64,000 nt of DNA from Brevundimonas sp. (GTDB taxonomy: Bacteria; Pseudomonadota; Alphaproteobacteria; Caulobacterales; Caulobacteraceae). Below are positions 28,677-36,460 of the stretch, piece by piece. How positions within the stretch are numbered: the stretch's first letter is position 1; the number at the start of each line of letters is the position of its first letter. The stretch lies in NCBI RefSeq assembly GCF_027487935.1, contig NZ_JAIYCP010000023.1, positions 1 to 64,000 of the forward strand. Reading direction: 5' to 3'. A program made the translations under genes and the position numbers. The notes under the pieces were generated by a model, which did not search any database, had not been told where the DNA came from, and saw only the letters and a list, made by a program, of their open reading frames with translations.

Positions 28677-28882
28677 CGCCGGCCCAAGCAGGTCAGGGCG
28701 CGTGACGTCGGTTTGGCAAGGGTGTTCCACCCGGCCAGTGCGGCTCAGGTGCGTGCCTTGAAACTGTTCCGGTGCCGTGGCGGTGGGGGCAGGCAAACGC
28801 CAACTTGTCTCTGCCCTCGACGGGTGCATCCAACGTTAGAGCGCGTGAAACGAGTCAAATTAGCAAAACTGTTCAATTGTTC

Positions 28883-28916
28883 TTGACGGGCCGGCGGTCG
28901 GTATCGCTATTCTGAA
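28883..28916 (+). promoter_or_regulatory. Promoter candidate with overlapping operator-like site
   Basis: A -35-like TTGACG (28883-28888) and a -10-like GCTATT (28906-28911) are 17 bp apart, matching Caulobacter-type housekeeping promoters. The -10 is overlapped by GGTATCGCTATTCTGAA (28900-28916), which matches the minus-strand site at 44156-44172 at 12 of 17 positions. Transcription would run toward the ferredoxin reductase gene. Confidence 0.45.
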
Positions 28917-29086
28917 CGGAGGTCGCCGAAGACTGGTCGGGAGGGTTGCGATCGAAATCTCCGCATGGCGTCCGGAGCGTTCAGTCCGAATTACAGCGCA
29001 ATGGGTTGTGCAGCGGACCCTTCTGTCTGCACTCGTCTGAATCCCTAGCGGCATTGTGAAGACTTGGCGCAGACGGAACCACCAAG

Positions 29087-29245
29087 GTGGGTCAGTCAGG
29101 GCGCTGGTTCGGACGAATTGCCGAGCTGGCGGGAATCTCTTTTGGCCTGATGGCACCCGGCGATATCGCGACATGGAATGTACAGCTGGTGAAGTCAGAA
29201 GTCCTCGAGGGAACCGCTCCACTTAGTTCTCTGCATCATGGGTGA
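29087..29245 (+). other. Unrecognised 52-codon reading frame in reductase leader
   Basis: A GTG-initiated frame encodes a plausible-looking globular stretch (GRIAELAGISFGLMAP, then WNVQLVKSEVLEG) and ends 90 bp before the ferredoxin reductase. No ribosome binding site is visible and no family is recognised. It could be chance, a leader peptide, or the eroded end of an older gene. Confidence 0.2.
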
Positions 29246-29335
29246 TGTTCGGGGGAGGGGAGGCCAGGGGCTCGATGCTCCGCAGGTCGCCCATCAACTC
29301 CACCCGCCAGCGGCCCCGAAAATGGAACAGAACGC

Positions 29336-30544
29336 ATGACAACGATTATCATCGGCGCGGGACACGGCGGCGGGGCACTCGCGGCGAACCTGCGCCAGAA
29401 CGGATACTCAGGCCCCATCACAATCATTGGTGAGGAGCCACATCCGCCCTATCAGCGGCCACCGCTATCCAAAGGATGGCTGAAGGGCGATGTGGATGCG
29501 GACGGGCTGCTTCTGCGGCCCCGTGGTTGGTACGCGGACTCGAACATCGCGCTGCGAACCTCGACGCGCGTGATCCGCGTCGATCGGGCCAGCAAAAGCG
29601 TGACGCTGTCGACTGACGAAGTCCTGACCTACGACACCCTCGTCCTGGCGACCGGCGCACGGGCCCGCCGCCTGAGCCTGCCGGGCAGCGACCTCAAGGG
29701 CTTCCTCGAACTGAGGACCATCGAGGACGCCGAGGCGATCAAGGCCTGGTTCAAGCCCGGCTTCCGACTGGCGATTATCGGTGGTGGCTATGTCGGGCTT
29801 GAGGTCGCGGCCTCCGCCCGCAAACTCGGCGTCGACGTCCATGTGATCGAGCGAGAGGATCGGCTGCTGGCCCGGGTGGCCGGACCGGTGCTCTCGGACT
29901 TCTTTCGCGAGGTTCATGAAGCGTACGGCGTGCGCTTTCACTTCGGCGCGGTGGTCGAGGGGTTCGATGGCCTCGACGGTCAGGTGTCGGGCGTCCGGAT
30001 TGCGGGCGCAGCCGTCCTGCAGTGTGATGCGGTTCTGGTCGGGATCGGTGCCGTTCCGAACGATGATCTTGCCAGGGATGCGGGCCTGGCTTGCGAAAAC
30101 GGCGTGATCGTTGACGGTCAGGCCCGGACCTCCGACCCTGACATCTTTGCGATGGGCGACATGACGCAGAGGCCCATGCCTCTCTATGGACGCTCCGTTC
30201 GGCTCGAGAGTGTGCCCAATGCCCTTGAGCAGGCGCGACAGGCCGCCGCCGCCATTTGCGGCACCGCGGAACCGAAGTCCGAGACGCCATGGTTCTGGTC
30301 CGATCAATACGATCTGAAGCTCCAGATTGCGGGCATGCCGTTCGATGTGGACCAGATCGTCGTGCGTGGTGATCCTGCTGCCCGAAAGTTCGCCGTGTTT
30401 CACCTGTCGCAGAACAGGGTGCAGGCCGTGGAATCGATCAATGCCGCCCCGGAGTTCATTGCTGGACGTCAGTGGCTGGCGTCGCGTCGCGAGATCGATG
30501 TGGTCCGTCTCGCCGATGTTTCGATCCCGATGAAGGAAGTCTGA
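29336..30544 (+). CDS. Ferredoxin/rubredoxin reductase (FAD, NAD(P)H)
   Basis: This 402-residue flavoprotein moves electrons from NAD(P)H to a ferredoxin that feeds a P450 or a Rieske oxygenase. Two dinucleotide-binding sites are visible: FAD at the N-terminus (IIGAGHGGGALAANLR) and NAD(P) in the middle (AIIGGGYVGLEVAASARKLG). LATGARARRLSLPG and the FAD-ribityl motif DIFAMGDMTQRP follow. The last 80 residues form the reductase C-terminal domain. No ferredoxin gene accompanies it in this window, although both a P450 and a ring-hydroxylating dioxygenase lie 30 kb downstream in the island. Confidence 0.9.
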   Translation: MTTIIIGAGHGGGALAANLRQNGYSGPITIIGEEPHPPYQRPPLSKGWLKGDVDADGLLLRPRGWYADSNIALRTSTRVIRVDRASKSVTLSTDEVLTYDTLVLATGARARRLSLPGSDLKGFLELRTIEDAEAIKAWFKPGFRLAIIGGGYVGLEVAASARKLGVDVHVIEREDRLLARVAGPVLSDFFREVHEAYGVRFHFGAVVEGFDGLDGQVSGVRIAGAAVLQCDAVLVGIGAVPNDDLARDAGLACENGVIVDGQARTSDPDIFAMGDMTQRPMPLYGRSVRLESVPNALEQARQAAAAICGTAEPKSETPWFWSDQYDLKLQIAGMPFDVDQIVVRGDPAARKFAVFHLSQNRVQAVESINAAPEFIAGRQWLASRREIDVVRLADVSIPMKEV

Positions 30545-30610
30545 GCGCTTCCAGATCTGTCGTCCCGGGCCAGCTGCCCTGATCGCTCGGGCGAGCGCTT
30601 GCCGGTGGAT

Positions 30611-31087
30611 TCAGACCGGACCGTCGTCCTTTCCGGACGAGCTGAGGTAGGCGGAAAGCTGATTGCGGTGCCGCTCGAAGTGATCGGGTCGTGTTTCCAC
30701 CCAGATCCCTTCGGCCGTCGCGCGATCCCGCTGTTCGCCCTGAAGCCTCAGCGTTCCGGCCATCGTGATACGACGGCCCTCCCGGGACAGGATCCGGACC
30801 CCCACGGTCAAGGGCTGGCCGGTCGGCACCGGCATGAGATAGTTCACCGAGAGATTGGCCGTGACGGTTTTCACGTTCCAATGGTTCAGGAAGCGTCCGA
30901 GGACGTCGTCGAACACTCCTGCGATCCAGCCGCCGTGCGCGACTTCAGGGCCTCCGTCGAAATCGGGAGGGCAGACAAGGCGGACGAGACCCTCTTGTGG
31001 CGACAGCGCGACGAGGTTGTCGGCACCAAACCGGCATGGTCGTTCTCCGACACGACAGCCTCTGCAAAGCGCGATCTTGTTTTCCAT
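30611..31087 (-). CDS. PaaI-type hotdog thioesterase
   Basis: The 158-residue hotdog-fold protein probably hydrolyses an acyl-CoA thioester. The motif AHGGWIAGVFDDVLGRF contains the HGG turn and the helix with the acidic catalytic residue of the PaaI/4HBT group, and SVNYLMPVPTGQPL is the conserved central strand. The N-terminus has a Cys-rich CRGCRVG...CRFG segment that is not usual for PaaI and could bind a metal. It converges with the ferredoxin reductase and diverges from the IclR gene. In the island it may release CoA from dead-end intermediates. Confidence 0.8.
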   Translation of the reverse strand: MENKIALCRGCRVGERPCRFGADNLVALSPQEGLVRLVCPPDFDGGPEVAHGGWIAGVFDDVLGRFLNHWNVKTVTANLSVNYLMPVPTGQPLTVGVRILSREGRRITMAGTLRLQGEQRDRATAEGIWVETRPDHFERHRNQLSAYLSSSGKDDGPV

Positions 31088-31107
31088 CGATTGCCTGATC
31101 CTCAGCC

Positions 31108-31154
31108 GCGCGAAGCGCGACGCTATGCGGAATATGATTGTGATAACAGAACGT
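31108..31154. promoter_or_regulatory. PaaI/IclR divergent region: hairpin and operator half-site
   Basis: A hairpin with arms CGCGC and GCGCG around GAA (31108-31120; GCGAAGC core as in the repeat array) lies just upstream of the thioesterase start. CAGAACG (31148-31154), preceded by TAA, matches the left half of the 32599 site (TAATAGAACG) at 9 of 10 positions. The right half is missing, so binding is doubtful. Confidence 0.3.
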
Positions 31155-31252
31155 GCGGCGGACGGATGGCCAAGCCGACGTTTCGCGCCAGCCCCGGTTT
31201 CTGATAGTGAATCGCCCGATTGCGGAAGCGGTTGGTCAAAGGTGGGATGCGC

Positions 31253-32086
31253 ATGGCGCGATCAGCGACGGAACAGGGCGTTCCGGCAGATGTAGAGCTT
31301 CGGGACGTGTCCGATGCGGCGTCGAACGATGCATCGGAAAAGATGGTGATCGTCAAGCCGGCCGCGAATGCCATCCGGATCCTGAAGTTTCTCGTGGAGG
31401 CGGGTGGGCCGACGCGTTCGGTCACGATCTCGCGAAGCCTCGGCCTGAATGCCAGCACCTGCTTCAACATCCTTCGCACCCTGGTGCTCGAGGATGTCGT
31501 GGAGTTCGATCCGGTAATGAAGACCTATTCCGTCGGCGTCGGACTCACGACCCTGGTGGGAAACCTTTTGACCGAAGGCCAACGGGTCGCGGCCGCTACG
31601 CCGCAAATGCGCGACCTCGCTGATCGCTTCAATATCACCGTCACCCTGTGGAAGCGGCTCGGACCCGACAAGATCGTTCTGATCAGGAGCGTGCCCAGCC
31701 CCGCCAATGTCCGCATCGAAATGGCCGAGGGGCAGCGTCTTCCGGTCCTTATGGCCTCTACAGGCCGGGTGATGGCTCCCCACCTGGGTTGGACCCGCAA
31801 GGAGCTGAAGGCCGCCTTCGATGCCTTGCGATGGCAGACGCCTCTCACTTTCGAGGAATACTGGGATCAGGTCGAGGCCGCTGACAAGCGCGGTTGGGCG
31901 GCTGACAAGGGCTATTTCACCAAGGGTGTTCAGACCATCGCGGCGCCGGTGTTTGACCGGGGGGGCGACGTAGCGTTCACGATCGTGGGCGTGATGCTGC
32001 TGGGTCAGCATGATGATGGTGCGCTTGAGGATATCGGCTCCGCCCTTCGCGAAGCCGGCCGACGGCTGACATCCGCGCTGACCTGA
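31253..32086 (+). CDS. IclR family transcriptional regulator
   Basis: This 277-residue regulator has an N-terminal winged helix (about 40-100; AIRILKFLVEAGGPTRSVTI, then LNASTCFNILRTLVLEDVV) and a C-terminal effector-binding GAF-like domain (about 110-275; RIEMAEGQRLPVLMASTGRVMA is a typical signature). The start at 31253 is chosen because GGTGGG lies 6 bp upstream; earlier in-frame starts exist at 31247 and 31220. It diverges from a thioesterase and converges with a VOC gene. IclR proteins often control aromatic or terpenoid catabolism, including DitR of abietane degradation, so it is a good candidate regulator of this island. Confidence 0.9.
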   Translation: MARSATEQGVPADVELRDVSDAASNDASEKMVIVKPAANAIRILKFLVEAGGPTRSVTISRSLGLNASTCFNILRTLVLEDVVEFDPVMKTYSVGVGLTTLVGNLLTEGQRVAAATPQMRDLADRFNITVTLWKRLGPDKIVLIRSVPSPANVRIEMAEGQRLPVLMASTGRVMAPHLGWTRKELKAAFDALRWQTPLTFEEYWDQVEAADKRGWAADKGYFTKGVQTIAAPVFDRGGDVAFTIVGVMLLGQHDDGALEDIGSALREAGRRLTSALT

Positions 32087-32090
32087 GCGG

Positions 32091-32504
32091 TTATCGAGGG
32101 CCCAACCCGGCGTGGGCTTTCCAGTCTTCGGGCGGCGTTTCATCCTGGGCAAAATCCAGTTCGACCTCCACACCGTTGGGGTCGAACAGGAACATCTGCC
32201 AGACGCTGAACGGGCGTGGCGTGCGGATCACGCGATAGGTCAGGCCGGCCGCAGTGATCTTTTCGGCCGTTCCGACGAAGTCCTCCGCGAAGAATGCCAT
32301 GTGATCGAGAGCGCCGCGCCTCGGCTCCGGCATAAGGCTGGTCTCGACGATGTGAAGCACCGGATGGTCGTCAACATAGAGCCAGGCACCACCCACGCCG
32401 AAGTCAGGTCGTGGACCCGCCTTGAGGCCCAGCATGGTGTAGAAATTCACGGTCTCCGTGAGGCGGTCTGTGACGACCGTGAAGTGGTCCATCCGGCGGA
32501 TCAT
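32091..32504 (-). CDS. VOC family (glyoxalase/dioxygenase fold) protein
   Basis: This 137-residue vicinal-oxygen-chelate protein has two beta-alpha-beta-beta-beta modules. Likely metal ligands are the His in MDHFTVV, His in HPVLHIVET, His in LDHMAFF and Glu in NGVEVELDF, so a divalent metal site appears intact. The start at 32504 is supported by GAGGAAGAG 5 bp upstream. It converges with the IclR gene (4-bp gap) and diverges from the amidohydrolase gene. The reaction could be isomerisation, epimerisation or ring-cleavage chemistry; the sequence does not decide. Confidence 0.8.
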   Translation of the reverse strand: MIRRMDHFTVVTDRLTETVNFYTMLGLKAGPRPDFGVGGAWLYVDDHPVLHIVETSLMPEPRRGALDHMAFFAEDFVGTAEKITAAGLTYRVIRTPRPFSVWQMFLFDPNGVEVELDFAQDETPPEDWKAHAGLGPR

Positions 32505-32598
32505 GTCTCTTCCTCGATCCTGGCTGCGCCGTGCGGCGCGCCGTGATTCCTGCCGACAACCCAATCATATTTTCTAGACACTTTTGGCAATTTTGTAA

Positions 32599-32615
32599 TA
32601 GAACGCAAATCTGAA
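32599..32615. promoter_or_regulatory. Operator-like site upstream of the amidohydrolase
   Basis: TAGAACGCAAATCTGAA lies in an AT-rich stretch 76 bp upstream of the amidohydrolase ATG and 95 bp upstream of the divergent VOC start. Extended by two bases on its left, it matches the minus-strand site at 44156-44174 at 13 of 19 positions. It is a candidate member of a shared operator family in the island. Confidence 0.45.
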
Positions 32616-32690
32616 TGGCGCGGCGGCTCAAGACTGCGCCCGGATTGCAGGCGGCGCCAAGCCCGCCCGTGGAAACGAGGAAAAGGCCCC

Positions 32691-34025
32691 ATGACCGTCG
32701 ATGACATGATCCTTGTAAGCGTTGACGACCACGTCATCGAGCCTCCGGGTGCTTTCAAACCCCACTGGCCCGAGCGCCTCAAAGGGCGTGAGCCGCACAT
32801 CGAGCAACGTGATGGCCGCGACGTCTGGATGTTTGAAGAGAAGGCCGCCGGCTATATGGGCCTGAACTCTGTCGTCGGACGCCCGAAGGAAGAGTACGGC
32901 ATGGAGCCGCTCAACTATGAGCAGATGCGCCGGGGCACCTGGGACATCAAGGCACGTGTCGAGGATATGGACGCCAATGGCATCCTGGGTTCGATCTGCT
33001 TTCCTACCTTTCCCGGTTTCGCGGGTGCGCGCTTCCAGACGACCTCCAGACAGGATCCCGAGGTCGCCCTGGCTGCGATCCGCGCCTACAACGACTGGCA
33101 TGTGCATGATTGGGCCGGCGCTGCACCGGGTCGATTCATCCCGCTGATGCTGACGCCGTTCTGGGACATGCAGGCGGCTGTCGCGGAAGTCGAACGGATG
33201 GCCAGGCTTGGCGTCCACGCCCTGTCTTTCTCGGACAATCCGGCTCTGTCGGGATGGCCCTCGCTTCACGACTCCTATTGGGATCCCCTGTGGAAGGCCT
33301 GTGCCGACAATCAGGTCGTCATCTGTTGTCACATCGGCACGGGATCTGCGGCTCAACACGCCTCGGATCTTTCGCCGATTGATGCCTGGATCACCTCGAT
33401 GCCGATCTCGATCGCCAACTCGGCAGCCGACTGGATCTGGGGTCCGATGTGGAAGAAATTCCCCACGCTGAAGATGGCGCTTTCGGAAGGTGGAATTGGC
33501 TGGATTCCCTATCTGCTGGAACGTGCCGACTTCACTCACGGCCACCACAAGGCCTGGACCAATTCGAACTTCGGTCCGGGCGTCATGCCAAGCGACATCT
33601 ACAAGAAGCATATCATCAGCTGCTTCATCGAGGATCGGTTCGGCCTGGCCAACCTCGATTACATCGGCGAGGACATGGTCATGTACGAATGCGATTATCC
33701 GCACTCGGACTCGGTCTGGCCGCACTCGGCCGAGAAGCTTTGGAACGATGTTCAGCACCTGTCGCGGGAGACGATCGACAAGATCACCCACCTCAATGCG
33801 ATGCGTGAGTTTTCCTACGACCCGTTCTCGGTCCTCAAGAAGGAAGACTGCACGGTCGGCGCGCTGAAGGCTGCGGCGGCGGCTGTGCCGGTCCACACCG
33901 AGGCGCTGTTGAACCTCGGCGGCGCGGCGCCCAAGCGGGAGGCTGGAAAGCCTGTGACCTCCGGCGACATCAACCGGATGTTCGAGAACGCTTCCGCAGA
34001 ATCGACCGTTTCGGGTCGCCGCTAA
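32691..34025 (+). CDS. Amidohydrolase-2 family metal-dependent hydrolase/decarboxylase
   Basis: The 444-residue TIM-barrel enzyme belongs to the family containing ACMSD and gamma-resorcylate decarboxylase. It opens with LVSVDDHVIEPPGAF (the DxH-type metal motif seen in this subgroup), then has the barrel His in VICCHIGTGS, an SEGGIGWIP segment, and the conserved Asp in YECDYPHSDSVWP. It would hydrolyse or decarboxylate a ring-cleavage product or similar acid in the cytosol. It is monocistronic: a divergent VOC gene lies upstream and a strong terminator follows. The C-terminal 60 residues are an extra Ala/Pro-rich extension without clear homology. Confidence 0.85.
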   Translation: MTVDDMILVSVDDHVIEPPGAFKPHWPERLKGREPHIEQRDGRDVWMFEEKAAGYMGLNSVVGRPKEEYGMEPLNYEQMRRGTWDIKARVEDMDANGILGSICFPTFPGFAGARFQTTSRQDPEVALAAIRAYNDWHVHDWAGAAPGRFIPLMLTPFWDMQAAVAEVERMARLGVHALSFSDNPALSGWPSLHDSYWDPLWKACADNQVVICCHIGTGSAAQHASDLSPIDAWITSMPISIANSAADWIWGPMWKKFPTLKMALSEGGIGWIPYLLERADFTHGHHKAWTNSNFGPGVMPSDIYKKHIISCFIEDRFGLANLDYIGEDMVMYECDYPHSDSVWPHSAEKLWNDVQHLSRETIDKITHLNAMREFSYDPFSVLKKEDCTVGALKAAAAAVPVHTEALLNLGGAAPKREAGKPVTSGDINRMFENASAESTVSGRR

Positions 34026-34043
34026 CCCCCGAAAGACGATGAC

Positions 34044-34078
34044 AGAGGCCGCCGGGTTAAGGCTCGGCGGCCTCTTTC
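34044..34078. terminator. Bidirectional terminator
   Basis: Perfect 11-bp arms AGAGGCCGCCG (34044-34054) and CGGCGGCCTCT (34065-34075) with a 10-base loop are followed by TTTC. It lies between the convergent amidohydrolase and APH-kinase genes, touching the latter's stop codon, and should end the amidohydrolase transcript. Confidence 0.8.
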
Positions 34079-35141
34079 ACGTCGCCAGACCCTCGATCCA
34101 GCGTCCGGCGCGACCGAGCAGGCGCACAGCATTGCCGTGCAACCGCTCGCCGACCTCCAACGGTGCCTTGCCCGCACATGCGCGGGCCCATGACCCCTCC
34201 AGGATCAGAGCCAGCTTGTAGCAGGCGAAAACGCGATACCAGTTGAGGTTCGACAGGTCCGCACCGGTCAATCGGCCATAGGCATCGACCAGTTCCTCGG
34301 ACTCGGGAAACCCTTCCCAGGGGTGGACGACGATGGTCGTCTGGCTCATGTCGCCACCCGGACCGGGCCAGGTGGCCAGCAACCAGCCGAGGTCGATCAG
34401 CGGGTCGCCGATGGTCGACAGCTCCCAGTCGATAATGGCCTCGAGTGTTGGCGCATCCTGTCTGAACATTACGTTCTTGAGGTGGAAGTCGCCGTGCATG
34501 AGGCCGGGGCGGAAGGTCTTTGGCCGATGGCTATTCAGCCATTCGCCGATCGCGTGGACATCGGGCAGGCCGTCCGGACCGGGCCAGCCGGCGAACTCAG
34601 CGTAGCCTTCGAGTTGCTTCATCCAACGTTGCGCCTGGCGTTGGAGGAAGCCCTCGGGCTTGCCGAAGTCGCCCAATCCTATGGCAGCGTAGTCGATCAG
34701 GGCGATGCTTGAGAGGCCGTCGATGACCGACAGGCCCATGGCATGGCGAGCCCCCGGCGATCCGGCGTGCAGGCTCGGCATGCCCACGGCGGCGTTGAAG
34801 CCATCGAGCGGCTCCATCAGGTAGAAGGCCGCGCCAAGCACCGAGGCGTCATCGCAGGCTGCAATCAGGCCTGCGTGCGGCACGTTCGATCCCTTGAGCG
34901 CCTTCAGCACCCGGGCCTCGCGCCGCATGGTGTCACTGCCGTCATGGCGGGGGTTGAGCGGCGGTCGGCGCAGGACGTATTCGCGCCCGCCGCGTTTGAA
35001 GCGGAGCAGGACGTTCTGGGAACCGCCGGTCAGTTGCACCACATCGATGATTGGGCCTTGGCCAAGGCCCTGATCGTCCATCCAGGCGGCAAGATCACCG
35101 AGATCAACCAGCTCGAGGCCGTGTGGGCGATCTATGCTCAA
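34077..35141 (-). CDS. APH-family kinase (ACAD10/11 N-domain or LvaA-like)
   Basis: The 354-residue phosphotransferase has the aminoglycoside-phosphotransferase/choline-kinase fold. The catalytic loop LMHGDFHLKNVMF has Asp and Asn, and the metal-binding Asp is in IIDWELSTIGDPLIDLGW. This exact style (HGDxxxxN then DWELSTIGDPL.DL) matches the kinase domain fused to an acyl-CoA dehydrogenase in human ACAD10/ACAD11, and the kinase of Pseudomonas levulinate catabolism, rather than antibiotic-resistance enzymes. Its start overlaps the stop of an acyl-CoA dehydrogenase by 4 bp (ATGA). I infer that it phosphorylates a hydroxyacyl-CoA; the substrate is unproven. Confidence 0.88.
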   Translation of the reverse strand: MSIDRPHGLELVDLGDLAAWMDDQGLGQGPIIDVVQLTGGSQNVLLRFKRGGREYVLRRPPLNPRHDGSDTMRREARVLKALKGSNVPHAGLIAACDDASVLGAAFYLMEPLDGFNAAVGMPSLHAGSPGARHAMGLSVIDGLSSIALIDYAAIGLGDFGKPEGFLQRQAQRWMKQLEGYAEFAGWPGPDGLPDVHAIGEWLNSHRPKTFRPGLMHGDFHLKNVMFRQDAPTLEAIIDWELSTIGDPLIDLGWLLATWPGPGGDMSQTTIVVHPWEGFPESEELVDAYGRLTGADLSNLNWYRVFACYKLALILEGSWARACAGKAPLEVGERLHGNAVRLLGRAGRWIEGLAT

Positions 35142-36436
35142 GCGACCGCTGCCTTCAGGCCCGCCTCATCGCCAGAGAGGCCGTATTTGGCGAGCGCGGC
35201 TTCGCGGCGGGCGGGCAGGTGGTAGTCCGGGAACAGACCCTGCGAGTGTCTGCGCCCGCGCAACAGCTGTTTGGCGAGCGTTACCTTGTGGATGTCGGTG
35301 GGGCCGTCTGCGAGGCCGATCTGGAAGGAGTCGAGGACCATCGCGGCCAGCGGCGTCTCGTTGGACAGACCCAGGCTTCCGTGGACGTAGACAGCGCGCG
35401 CGGCGATGTCGTGCAAAACCTTTGGCATGGCGGCCTTGACCGCGGAGATGTCGCCCCGGACCTTGTTGTAATCCTTCTCGCGGTCGATCTTCCAGGCGGT
35501 GCGCAGGACCAGCAGACGGAACTGTTCCAGCTCGATCCAGCTGTCGGCGATCTTCTCCTGAACCAACTGTTTGTTGGCCAGGGGCTCGTTGCGGGTCACG
35601 CGCGACAGGGCGCGGTCGCAGAGCATATCGAAGGCCTGTCGCGCCTTGCCGATCGTGCGCATTGCATGGTGGATACGCCCGCCTCCGAGACGAACCTGGG
35701 CCACGACGAAGCCGTCCCCCTGGCCTCCCAGCATATGGTCAAGAGGCACGCCGACATCGGTAAAGCGGAGGTAGGCGTGAGATGGGTCGCGATCACCGTA
35801 GCCGACGTTGCGAACGATCTCGAGGCCCGGCGTCCCCTTGGGGATGATGAAAACCGAAAGCCGGCGATGTGGCGGTGCGTCAGGATCGGTTACGGCCATG
35901 ACCAGAAAGAAGCTGGCGTAGCGGGCGTTGGTAGCGAACCATTTTTCGCCATTCAGCACCCACTGGTCGCCCTTAAGGACGGCGCGGGCCAGGAAGGTCG
36001 TTGGGTCGGCACCGCCTTGCGGCTCGGTCATCGAGAAGCAGGAGACGATGTCGTTGGCCAGCAGGGGCTTCAGGTAACGGGCCTTCTGGTCCTCGGTCCC
36101 ATAGACGGCAAGGATCTCGGCATTGCCGGAGTCCGGGGCCTGGCAGCCGAAGACGGTCGGCGCGAAGACGGATCGCCCCAGGATCTCGTTCATCAGGGCC
36201 AGCTTGACCTGACCGTAGCCGGGACCGCCGAGCTCGGGTCCAAGGTGGCAGGCCCACAGGCCGCGATCCTTGACCCGCTCTTGCAACGGCCGGACGAACC
36301 GGCGGTTCAGCGGATTGTCGACATCGAACGGACTCTGGAGAATGAGGTCCAGCGGCTCTACTTCCTCGCGGACGAAAGTGTCGATCCAGGCGAGCTGTTC
36401 CGCGAAATCGGGGTCGGTCTCGAATTCCCAGGCCAT
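35138..36436 (-). CDS. Acyl-CoA dehydrogenase, ACAD11-like
   Basis: This is a 432-residue FAD-dependent acyl-CoA dehydrogenase. Landmarks are CFSMTEPQGGADPTTF (FAD/substrate loop), EKWFATNARYASF, the C-terminal helical domain, and IGLADGPTDIHKVTLAK near residue 400, the form typical of the ACAD10/11 branch. Its stop overlaps the APH kinase start, and an SDR lies 24 bp upstream on the same strand. In ACAD10/11 and the LvaC system, kinase and dehydrogenase domains together convert 4-hydroxyacyl-CoA via a phosphorylated intermediate; the arrangement here suggests the same chemistry. Confidence 0.9.
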   Translation of the reverse strand: MAWEFETDPDFAEQLAWIDTFVREEVEPLDLILQSPFDVDNPLNRRFVRPLQERVKDRGLWACHLGPELGGPGYGQVKLALMNEILGRSVFAPTVFGCQAPDSGNAEILAVYGTEDQKARYLKPLLANDIVSCFSMTEPQGGADPTTFLARAVLKGDQWVLNGEKWFATNARYASFFLVMAVTDPDAPPHRRLSVFIIPKGTPGLEIVRNVGYGDRDPSHAYLRFTDVGVPLDHMLGGQGDGFVVAQVRLGGGRIHHAMRTIGKARQAFDMLCDRALSRVTRNEPLANKQLVQEKIADSWIELEQFRLLVLRTAWKIDREKDYNKVRGDISAVKAAMPKVLHDIAARAVYVHGSLGLSNETPLAAMVLDSFQIGLADGPTDIHKVTLAKQLLRGRRHSQGLFPDYHLPARREAALAKYGLSGDEAGLKAAVA

Positions 36437-36460
36437 CGGCGTTTCCGTTCGTTTTGATGT

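Larger units (their letters stand above)
28557..29335. other. 779-bp divergent region before the catabolic island
   Basis: The gap separates the FecI gene (-) from the ferredoxin reductase gene (+). No recognisable complete gene is present. It contains an inverted repeat (28650-28676), a promoter candidate with an overlapping operator-like site (28883-28916), a 52-codon frame of unknown meaning (29087-29245), and a leader of about 420 bp before the reductase start. AT content rises around 28850-28920. Confidence 0.6.

Noticed and set aside
28860..29222. Minus-strand 120-codon frame in the divergent gap
   Set aside because: It would start near the reductase leader and run over the TTGACG promoter; composition is random-like and no ribosome binding site is seen.
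34077..35141. Aminoglycoside resistance gene
   Set aside because: The APH fold here has the DWELSTIGDPL form of ACAD10/11 kinases and is translationally coupled to an acyl-CoA dehydrogenase.
35051..36457. 468-codon plus-strand frame opposite the ACAD gene
   Set aside because: Antisense shadow of a well-supported acyl-CoA dehydrogenase; no domain.
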